Shown: positions 47,116-56,738 of the stretch, in pieces
Layout of the letters: every line of letters starts with the position of its first letter
Position numbering within the stretch: position 1 is the first letter of the stretch
Origin: Malachius bipustulatus
Taxonomy: Eukaryota > Arthropoda > Insecta > Coleoptera > Melyridae
NCBI GenBank assembly: GCA_910589415.1
Contig: OU342638.1
Location: 35,995,579 to 36,059,578 of the forward strand
DNA length: 64,000 nt
Direction of reading: 5' to 3'
The notes under the pieces: model-generated
Databases searched by the model: none
What the model saw: only the letters and a program-made list of their open reading frames with translations
What the model was told of the DNA's origin: nothing
Translations under genes and position numbers: made by a program

Positions 47116-47643
47116 TCCAAATTTTTTTTTCCATTCTTCTATTCTATTAAATAGTTTATAATAATCAGGCTTTATTTATTTATTGATCGCATTCTAGATT
47201 CTAATGGGCGAGAATCTGGATAAACAAAAAGAATAGATTTTCAATCTTCCCAACCACAAGATCCCAGTAAATTTGGATAAATTCCAAATAACACTGTTTT
47301 CTCGTAACAATATGTTGTTACGGTGAAAAGGAAATTGGAATTTAATGGCGGTAGGACTTTTATTTTCAAAATTAGACTCCAATTTTCTTTTATAACACTG
47401 TAACTATAGTTGACTACTTGATGGATTTTACAAATGTTATAAAAATTTTGGTGATTTCCAATTTTTGTTTTGTAAAGTTATTTTGGATCTGTTTGTGAAT
47501 AATAAAGTTCAAAAATTATCTCTCAGGTTTCTTCTTTCTAGTTTATATTCCCTTATAAATCCTGTCATAATGTATCCCATATGATCGGTTGTAAGAATAA
47601 AAAAAAATGTTTAGGGGAAAGTTCTTGGGCATGAAAGAAGAAG
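47116..47643. other. Non-coding DNA
   Basis: AT-rich intergenic sequence, possibly more decayed LINE sequence. No specific feature recognised. Confidence 0.3.
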
Positions 47644-48385
47644 TTCGAGAACTTACTTCCACAAATAAGACTGCCAGGAGAACATAAGGCAATGCAGGTT
47701 CCATATACCTCCTCAAACTTCTAAACGCAAAATGACAGGAGCCGTATGAAGAGAAAGTTGTACACATGATCGCATGTTTCTCTTGTCCCAACTATACCTC
47801 CTCACTACTTCTAGCCTCCTATTAACAGGCGCCATATGTTGAAGATACATGATATACCTCCTCAAACTTCTAAACGCAAAATGACAGGAGCCGTATGAAG
47901 AGAAAGTTGTACACATGATCGCATTTTTCTCTTGTCCCAATAACTACACAAGAGAAAAATGCGATCATGTGTACAACTTTCTCTTCATATGGCTCCTGTC
48001 ATTTTGCGTTTAGAAGTTTGAGGAGGTATATCATGTATCTTCAACATGGCGCCTGTTAATAGGAGGCTAGAAGTAGTGAGGAGGTATAGTTGGGACAAGA
48101 GAAAAATGCGATCATATGTACAACTTTCTCTTCATATGGCTCCTGTCATTTTGCGTTTAGAAGTTTGAGGAGGTATATCATATATCTTCAACATGGCTCC
48201 TGTTAATAGGAGGCTAGAAGTAGTGAGGAGGTATAGTTGGCACAAGAGAAAAATGCGATCATGTGTACAACTTTCTCTTCATACGGCTCCTGTCATTTTG
48301 CGTTTAGACGTTTGAGGAGGTATATGGAACCTGCGTTGCCTTATGTTCTCCTGTCAGTCTTATTTGTGGAAGTAAGTTCTCGAAT
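47644..48385. mobile_element. Foldback element with ~147-bp internal units (2 + 3)
   Basis: Outer ends match almost perfectly in inverse. The left end ttcgagaacttacttccaca (47,644) pairs with the right end tgtggaagtaagttctcgaa (48,385). Between them, the module caagagaaaaatgcgatcat, gtacaactttctcttcatat, ggctcctgtcattttgcgtt, tagaagtttgaggaggtat is tandemly repeated. The + orientation copies start at about 47,950, 48,098 and 48,244. The left arm has two in the opposite orientation. The centre of symmetry is at about 47,947. No clear target duplication was seen. Confidence 0.9.
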
Positions 48386-49556
48386 CTGCGCAAGTGCAAA
48401 GAATCTATAGGGTAGTGCAATAAAACTGGAGTGGATTCAGTGCGCACTAATAAAAAATGCCAGTAGAAAACATTTTGCTGGGCTATAAAAAACAGACTGG
48501 TTTTAATGTTTGTTTTATTTGTTGTTAGGTGGAATGTTACAATATATTAACAATTCATTTAAATATGTGTACCTAAATAAAAATTTGACAAGATCTTATA
48601 AAACTTTCAGCACAGTGTTCAAAACCAACATCCATGATTTACTTCGCATGTCAAAGGTATCAATTGACACTTCACCAATGTGTCAAAAGTTTTATGAGTA
48701 GAAGTAATAATATAATAATAATAATAAAAACAATCATATTATAATAATTATTATCTTTAAAGTTGCATTTTGTATGATAAAGGCAGATTATTTAAGATAG
48801 TCCTTTTGGAAGGTCATTTGAAGAAGTACAAAGTACAATAATAATGTCATATCTATATATATATATATTTTTTATATTACTTTTGACAACAACACACCAA
48901 CTTTGTTGTCAAATGTGACGGAAAATCTAAAACTAAAATGAAAAAACATTCTATTCTTCTTATTATTAAAAGAACACATTTGAAGTGAGTAAAAATAGAA
49001 ATGTCAGACTAACAGTTTGTCTGATTTCTTGTGAGGGTCCTAATAAGTTTAGGTTTGACCGTTTTGTAATTTGCCCAGCCCTTTTAGCAAACAATTGGTA
49101 TTGTTTGCTAAAAGATCTGACTGGTGAATTCCATTGGAAACAATTCATAGATAATGAACCGGCCAAAAGAACAGCCCAAAAGCTACAAAAAAAAAAAAAT
49201 TTGACAAACACGCATGACAATCAAATGTTCTGTCAAAGGACCACCCTAAAGTTATCTAAAATAATTGCGGATTTCAGTTTGATTTCCTGAACTTTGACAG
49301 CTCTGCCTTCACTTTCACACTCCTACTCCGCTAAAATTGTACAAAAATTCAGAACCAGATTCCACAGATGGTAGTACTAGTAGTAACTTGAAATAACATA
49401 AACACGCCATAATAAAAATATTCAAAATACATAAAACAAGTCTGGAATAACGAGAAAATTGCACCACTTGATTGGTGGCATCTCTACCATTAATGATAAT
49501 ATAATAATTGATAAACCATTGATATACTCGTTAAAGATTAAGCTATACACACACGT
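48386..49556. other. Intergenic DNA and adaptin 3' flank
   Basis: Contains taa/ta simple repeats (about 48,708-48,750 and 48,852-48,870) and a 14-bp-stem palindrome at 49,081-49,114. A 101-residue frame at 48,985-49,290 has no recognisable domain. Confidence 0.35.
49081..49114. other. Perfect hairpin, 14-bp stem
   Basis: cttttagcaaacaa and ttgtttgctaaaag are exact inverse copies around a 6-base loop (ttggta). Confidence 0.7.
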
Positions 49557-52500
49557 TCACGGCGAGGTGAGGATCGACTCGAACGCCTGGAAAACGTACG
49601 GCGCCACTTCCACCGATCGCGACTTGATGCTGAGCTGCGCCTTCGGGTACCCGGGGGTCACCTTCAGCTCCAGAAGCACCCAAATGTTGTTCGTCAACTT
49701 GAGCGACTGGTACAGCATGTCCTGGCCCTCGACGTTCCGCTTTGCGATCGTGAAGATGTTGTTGTGGACCATCTTGCCCGAAATACCGTCGGCAGTCAGC
49801 TTGACGTCCTCCAACGGGTACTGCACCTATCAGAATTCAATTACTCGATGCGTCTCATCAACTTGCCACGTTACTAACCTCGTTGGCGGACGGGATGTCC
49901 CTCCAGGTGGTCAGGAAGACCCTTTTGTCCAGCGTCCCGTCCTCGGTGAAGAGTACCTGCACCGGGATCTGACAGGCGTAGTAGAAAACGTCGACGTTAT
50001 TCTTGATCGCCACCTGCAGGATGTTCAAGGGTTCCATACGTTGGACGGGACCGCCCGTATTGAGTGGCAGGTTGTACTCCAAACTTTGACCGGGTTGCAG
50101 GGGGGCCATGTTCATGGGCGTTGCGGGAGCCAGACCGAAACTGTTCTTGTTGAATTGGATCGCAAACTGATTCATTGCCTGGCGAAAGTAACCGCGGGGT
50201 AAGGATTAATCGCCCAACCGTTTAAAATTATCATTACCTGCATGGCTTTATTGGTGAAAGTCAGATCCATCGATATCTGTCCCGCTCGTCTAGAGAAAGT
50301 ACCGTAGATCTCGAGTCCTTTACCTTTCTCGGCCGGTAACCAACACGATTTCGGCGGGGTGTACATCGAAGGGGTCGAAGAGAGGCCGAATATATCACCC
50401 AGCAATCCGGTCGTCGAGGGGGCCACTCCGCCGTTGCCCGTCAGATCGTTTCCGCCGAGCTAGTAAAATTAAAAATAACTCAATCATGAAACTTCAGTAA
50501 CAAATTGTTAATGAACGGTAACGGTACTGACCAGGATGTCCAAGCCACCGCCCAACAAATCGACATTACTGGCGGGTTGAGAGACGGGCTGCTGTTGCGG
50601 GACGCTGCTACCGATGTCCATCGAGAGCAGATCACCGATCAGAGTATCCTGGCTGGGTATGACGGTCGCCTCTTGAGCCTGGTGATCGTCTCCAGAACCT
50701 TGACGGGCTGGCAGAGTCTTCCTGATACCTGGAAATCAGGATGTTTACTTAGTATACCATAGAAACGGGATTTACCCCCGCATATAACATACCAGCACTT
50801 CTTCCTTCAACGAACGCGGTCGGCGGTTTATGGTACACACTGGCGAGAGACGAAATGTGGCAAATCAGCTCGTCCAGAAGAGTCGGCTCCAAGAGATCCG
50901 TCTCCTCGGAGATCAACGGCTTATCAGCGAGGACGACTTCCTTGGCAGCAGCAGGATCCGTGCTCAATAATCTGTAAATAAACTCACATTTCAATTTCAA
51001 GTTAATTTATCTCGTGAGAGATCCCCCACCTCCAGTATATGAAACCGCGGTCCCTCAGATCCGGGTTGTCTGAATCCTGAGTGGCCAAGCTCAGGACGTG
51101 CTGAACGAGCGCTTGAGTGTGAGCGGGACGTTTCAGGAACAATTTGACGACAGCCGTCAACAACTGCAACTGGACCTGAGCGTTTTCATCAGCAAAACCT
51201 GCAAGAAGGACAACGATTAAAACGAATCAAACGACCTAACGGGAGACTCGCCTTCCAGGAAACTGTCCAGCAGCTCGTCGGCATTATCGATCCTCTCGGC
51301 GTACTCCCCGATGATCCAGACCATGCTCGCTCTCGCCTCCGGCTCGTCAAGCGTGTCGAGGTTCTCGCAGAGCGTGCTGATGATGCTCTCGTACTTGTTT
51401 GGATACTTCCGGAATATGTCCTTGATCACGACGATCGCCTCCTGGACGACGTAGTTCACCTTGGTCTGGATCAGATCTAGCAGGGTCGAGACGCAACGCT
51501 CGGCCGACGGTTCCACCTTGATGGCGCACCGGCCGATCGCACGGACCGCCTTTCGGACAAAATCGACGTCCACCTCGGTCGCGTACTCTTTCAGCTCGCT
51601 CAGGACTTGGGCTATGTTCGCCTGCGACGCCAGACGGATCATTATGTCGAGCTTCTCCAGTTTGACGTAGATCGGGTCGTTGTACTTGACGAAGAACACC
51701 TGGGAATTGACAGTGGAAACAATGGAAAAAACAGATTCAAATATAGATATGGAAGAATTCTTAACAAACAAACCTTCATCTCGTGCTTCAGTATGTCGGG
51801 TTTCTTCTGGACAATCAGATTGATGTTCCTGAGGGCGACGTACTGCACCTCCGGCTCGGACGACAGTAAAGTGACGAGAGGCGGCGCGAGCTTCTTGCTG
51901 AGGGTGGCGCAGAAATCGGTATCGTTCGCGAGTATCTCCATCATTTTCATCAAGACTTTGACGGCCGATAAGACTACTGCCGCGTTGGCGTGCGCCAGTC
52001 GCGGAGTGATCCGTTCGCAGATGCTCTGCGCCTCGCGCTCGTCCTTCGGGGTGTAATTCGAGAGCGAATCCAGGATGAAGACCTGCCCCCATTCGGTGCA
52101 CTCGTTCAACGCCGTCAGGAGCTTGTTTATGGTGGCCGTGTTGAATTCTGAGCAAATGAACGAAATTATCGAGCCCCGCCACAAATGTTAACGAATCGTT
52201 GTACTTACCGACGAGCGGCTGTCCCGTAGGACTGCTCTCGTTGATCTCGGACAAAGCGGCGACCGCGTTGGCCACTACCATCGGGTTCGAGTCGCTTAGC
52301 AGCTCCTTCAACTGCTCCAGGAAACCCTGATCTTCCACTAGGCCTGAAATTTAATATAATCGATTAAGTTATAACGAACCCTTCAACGTATTACACCTGA
52401 AGAGAGAGAGATAGAGAGAGAAAACATTACCTGAAGAAATGTCATATAACTTCGCAACGCAGACGGCCGCAGTTTTCCTCACGTACGGATCTTCGTCTTT

Positions 52501-53814
52501 CAAGCATTTCCTCAGCGGCTCGCACAGATATTCGGTGATCTTGTCCACTCGGATGCAGCCCATCGTTCTGACCGCTAGGGCTCTGATGAGCGGGTTCGGA
52601 TCCTCGCAGTCCTAGAGGAGAGACGATCAGAAAAATAAAGTAAGGTCACCGGTCTTGCACACAAGCGATTCGGTTATTATGCTACAAAAGTTCTAGGGCA
52701 AAAACCAATCGATTTTTTCAGTCCGTAAATGAAGGGGGGAGGTTAGGGATGAGTTGTAATTGTCACTGTCGTTGTCAAACAACTGTCGCTTCTAATTGAA
52801 ATTTTGATTATATGACAAGCAACCAATTCCATTTCTCCGTAACTTCACCCAATCGTTTTGGGAACATTAAATCACTTTACTTGCTAGAAGTGATAGTGAT
52901 AATGACAACGGTCTCTTATGTCAAATTAATAATTAGATAGCCTCGTTTATTACAAATATTACAACCCTAAGAATTACTCAATTGTAACATAAAAGACCGA
53001 CCGCCACACGAGATCACCCCTAGCAGCAACGCTGTAAAATTAGGTAAAAAGCGAGGGGAGGAAGGTCAAGGTGACGGTGACATAGTGTTTCAATTCTAAT
53101 AATAAAGGGGGAAAAAAAAGAAGAATAATAAAATAAAGAACTAAGTAGTTGTTTTACCTTGACAAGTCGAGATTCGGGCAAATCCTTGCAATAGAGATAC
53201 AAACAAGAGAGTATTGCGAGATGAGAGCAAACTCGGCTGGGGGATCGGGGGGGATGTGGCAAGGGCGCATACACGACTCACCTTGACGAACGTGTTGACG
53301 GCCATTATCGCCATGTCCGGCTGAGACTTGGCGTAGTTCATCAGGTACAAGTAGACCAGCTTCTTCAGCTCCAGGTTGTCCGTCTGCATGCAGTTGACGA
53401 CGTCCGGGAAGAGGGCCGAGACGTCTTTGCCGACCGTCATCGAAGCTATCACCTGTCAAATCAAACGAAACGTTACAAAAAGTTTTCTCTATACAGAAAT
53501 CTGAAATTAAGAGACTATCAAAATAAATCAAGGCAGGACATGGCAACACTGGGAATGATTTCAATAAATAAGCTGAAATCAACTAAAATTTCAAAAAATA
53601 TTGCTTTCAATTCAGGGCGACTGCTAAGAATGGCACAAGATAGGCACAGAAGTCGTGGCCAACCGTCTTCTTATCATACAAAAGAAGAACATTAGCAAAA
53701 ACTCACCTTCTTGACGGCCTCTTTCTTCTTCTCCTTCTTATCATTGTTCAGTTCAGATTTCAATTCGAAAATTTCACCCTTCTTGGTGGTGGTGAAATAC
53801 TTTGAATCCGTCAT
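49557..53814 (-). CDS. AP-1-2beta: AP-1/AP-2 complex beta adaptin
   Basis: Large beta subunit of clathrin adaptors. In flies one beta subunit serves both the Golgi AP-1 and plasma-membrane AP-2 complexes. Twelve exons give 917 residues: 53707-53814, 53282-53452, 52431-52611, 52209-52343, 51774-52147, 51252-51699, 51030-51198, 50793-50971, 50532-50728, 50238-50459, 49879-50178 and 49557-49826. The start reads [19 protein letters not shown], as in other beta adaptins. The armadillo trunk covers about residues 10-590 and includes [17 protein letters not shown]. The hinge carries [16 protein letters not shown] clathrin-box and Gly-rich sequence. The ear has a sandwich and a platform subdomain and ends [14 protein letters not shown]. 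All splice sites are GT-AG except the sixth intron, which uses a GC donor (51,246-51,251). The frame is intact. Confidence 0.97.
52612..53281 (-). other. Long adaptin intron (670 bp)
   Basis: Separates the exons 53282-53452 and 52431-52611. No nested gene is recognised. Confidence 0.6.
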
Positions 53815-54006
53815 CCTGGCTGCTGGAAATTGCCAGTATTAATAACTGAAATCGTCAAACAAGACAAGTTGCTCGACTCGTTCTCTTACCGTGTTATTTA
53901 TTTATCAATTTCTGCAGGAAAACGCCACTAATCTAATTTCAAAGTCGGCAAATACGCCTACCAGTACCATCCAGCGAACCAATTCACTAACACCAACACC
54001 ACCAAC

Positions 54007-54546
54007 TAGTGTTGGGCGATACATATCGATACTTTCGAGTATCGATATTTTTGAGTGCGATACACGATATTTTGTATCGATACCTGAGGAACCGATACAG
54101 ACACTGGATCGATCCCAGACACCTTGGTATCGATACCTACTCGATACTGTAAGTAAAGGTAGACCATAGAGCACCTAACTCTATTTCGTCATGCTGCTAT
54201 TGCTGCTGCCATCTTATTGTGACCATAAGTTTAAACATTTATTGAACCTCTTAGGTTATAATTTTACTTAGGTATTTTTTAATTTCATTTTATTACATAC
54301 CATTTGACATGTATGTATCAAGTATGTAATTATTATTATGTATTTAATATACCTACCACATACCATTCTCAGTAATAAATATTTATTTTTCATCCTTATT
54401 TTGATGTTATTATCTCTACCGATATTTTGTATCGATACTACCAATATCGATACTCTTGGAGCGATACGATACGAGTATCGATATTTTGTTTACCGATACG
54501 GATCGATACGCTGTATCGATACTTTTCGTGGTATCGCCCAACACTA
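54007..54546. mobile_element. 540-bp hAT-type non-autonomous element with eight TATCGATA sites
   Basis: Terminal inverted repeats tagtgttgggcgata and tatcgcccaacacta are exact. The flanks carry an exact 8-bp duplication, ccaccaac (53999-54006 and 54547-54554). TATCGATA occurs at about 54024, 54040, 54075 and 54128 in the left arm and 54430, 54445, 54476 and 54514 in the right arm. The middle has no coding capacity. A TAGNG start with an 8-bp duplication is the hAT pattern. The motif array would suit transposase binding near the ends. Confidence 0.9.
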
Positions 54547-54554
54547 CCACCAAC

Positions 54555-54989
54555 ACCAACTCGGTTTTACTTTTCCTGTTTTCATTTCCATTTTCCACAT
54601 CAATAATTTTTTCAAATTGACAGTAATGACAACGACAGTATCTTTTTGAAATAACAACGATAGTATGACAAATGACGTATTCTATGATAATGAAGTGAAG
54701 TTTTAAAAACATAAAAAGAACATCTAACCTAACATTTATTATAACATATCTACTGAAATTAAATTCAATTGCTTTGTTGATGAGCCTTATAAAAATAATA
54801 AGAAAGATTAACGAAAGCATCTGTCACTTTTCGATAATCAATTATTAAGTAAAATAAATTGTACTATAAAAATAATAAGATCCAATTTATGATGTCGATG
54901 ATATGATTTCATTTCAAGATGGCGTCTGTGGGGCATACAAAACTTTATTGTTAGGTTTTATATTTGCGTTGTTTGATGTTAATTGATAC
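54555..54989. other. Intergenic DNA between two inverted-repeat elements
   Basis: AT-rich, no gene recognised. Confidence 0.35.
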
Positions 54990-56029
54990 CAGAGCTGGCC
55001 ATGTAGGTACTCGAGTACTTTACGTAATTTTTCACTCACAAGTGTTTTCCATCCAAAGACTTATTCGTACGAGTAAGTACAATTTTCATAACTAATCGGA
55101 AGAATATATTACTCGTGAGTCGTGAGTTACGAACTACGAATAGTTTTACGAGTAGAAATGACGTCATGTCTTTTCATCCTCGTACTTGTTACTCGTGTTT
55201 TCACTAGTATTACTAGTACTCGTACACTTGGCTGTGCCAAAAGTAGTTTCGAGTACATTTTCTGAGTATTCGTACTCGAATCAACGCAGGGCACGAGTAC
55301 TGAAAAGAGTACTCGTAAATAATTCGAGTACGAGTACTTGGAAAATGTACTCGTAAGTACTTTGGCACAAATAGGTGGACGAGTACGAGTAATACTCGTG
55401 AAACTAGTGAAAACACGAGTAACAAGTACGAGTAGTTTTATTCGTGTCGTGCGCATGATCGATCATGATACCAATAAACAAGGTATGTCACTCATGTCAT
55501 GTCAGTGGTCAAGGCGCAACCAGCCTATGACGTCGGGCTTGCTAACCTGCCTGAAACAATAATTACGTTACTTTGAATCGACTACTACTTTAACTTTATT
55601 CAAATTCAAAGACGTAAAAGAGTCTTAATTAGTTTTATTTTTTATCAATAATGAATAAATTGTTTTTGATACTTTTGAATTGAAGTTAGTAGTAGCGAAT
55701 AGCGATTGATTGAGATTGAGAGAGATAAAGAGGACTGACTGAAATGAATTTGAATAGTGACACTGGCATTACTAGTGACAGTGACAGTGCAATTGCGCAG
55801 GACTGTGACTCGTTTTCAGATCGGTTCCGTGCTGACGGCATGACGTCATTACTATCCGTAAAAATATCCGTATTTCACGAGTAAAATTTCTCGAGTAGTT
55901 GTAATTGTACTTACCCGTACGAGTAGTAAGTATTTTGGATGGAAAGTACTTGTGAGTAAAAAATTACGAGTAGTTTTTTTACTCGTAACAAAAATACGAG
56001 TAAAGAACTCGAGTACATGGCCAGCTCTG
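54990..56029. mobile_element. ~1.04-kb inverted-repeat element rich in ACTCGTA motifs
   Basis: It begins cagagctggccatg and ends catggccagctctg, an exact 14-bp inverted pair with a hAT-like CAGAG start. Both ends continue into dense ACTCGTA/TACGAGT motifs. One example pair is ccatccaaagacttatt near 55,050 against agtaagtattttggatgg near 55,925. Another dense cluster lies at about 55,150-55,440. The part 55,480-55,850 is ordinary-looking DNA. An 8-bp target duplication could not be made out. Confidence 0.75.
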
Positions 56030-56738
56030 AATCAACGTTGTTCATGTCAGTACAATTGTATTGTACAATCGTCGATTTTTTAGTACAACACAGTACAATT
56101 GAAACATTTTTCAGTACAATGAGACTTTCTGCTTTCTGATACACATACATACTTGTATCAAAATGTCCAGCAGGTGGTGAGTTGGTGAATGGTGAAGGTG
56201 AGTGATTCATTGGATGGTGACCAGCGGAATCGACTAGGGTACCTGTATTACCGACACTAACAAAGCGTCAGTGTCGGTAATCCAGGTTCCCTAGTATCGA
56301 CCTCTATAATGGCGGACGATGTTAGATAGAGACAGAACACAGTCACGTAACAGCCAATCACCCGCCGAGCTTTATGGCATGGTTTGGGTGAAGTCAAGTG
56401 TCAACTGTCAATGTCAAAATGTGGCCGCCTAATATGGCTGACTTCCGTGAACCGTGACACTCATCATCACAAAGGCCAAGTAAATAGGTAAAAGTACTAA
56501 TAAAACTAAAAGTAATGAAGATTGAAGAACGAAGCACGAAGCAAGAAGCAACAAGCAACGCAAAGGGTGGCAAAGGCAACAAACACAGGAGTCACAGGAC
56601 ACAGAGAATCAGAGATTTGCAATCAGCAATAGGCAACAGCCGCAGCACTGCAACAGTTCAACCAACAGTAACAGCCGCATTTTCAAAGAAAAGTGTAATC
56701 TATAGAATAGAGTCTCAGGTGTGAGCTTAGTTAACATC
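56030..56738. other. Upstream region of the zinc-finger gene with one MITE
   Basis: Contains the MITE at 56,235-56,293. The stretch 56,500-56,738 is A-rich and probably the 5' UTR or an upstream exon of the finger gene. A tctcag|gtgtgag acceptor-like site precedes the start codon. Confidence 0.4.
56235..56293. mobile_element. 59-bp near-palindromic hAT-like MITE, copy 5
   Basis: Starts tagggtacctgtattaccga and ends ggtaatccaggttcccta. The flanks gaatcgac (56227-56234) and gtatcgac (56294-56301) form an 8-bp duplication with one mismatch. Confidence 0.8.

Noticed and set aside
48985..49290. 101-residue open frame
   Set aside because: No recognisable domain, and it contains the perfect hairpin and A runs; chance frame is more likely.
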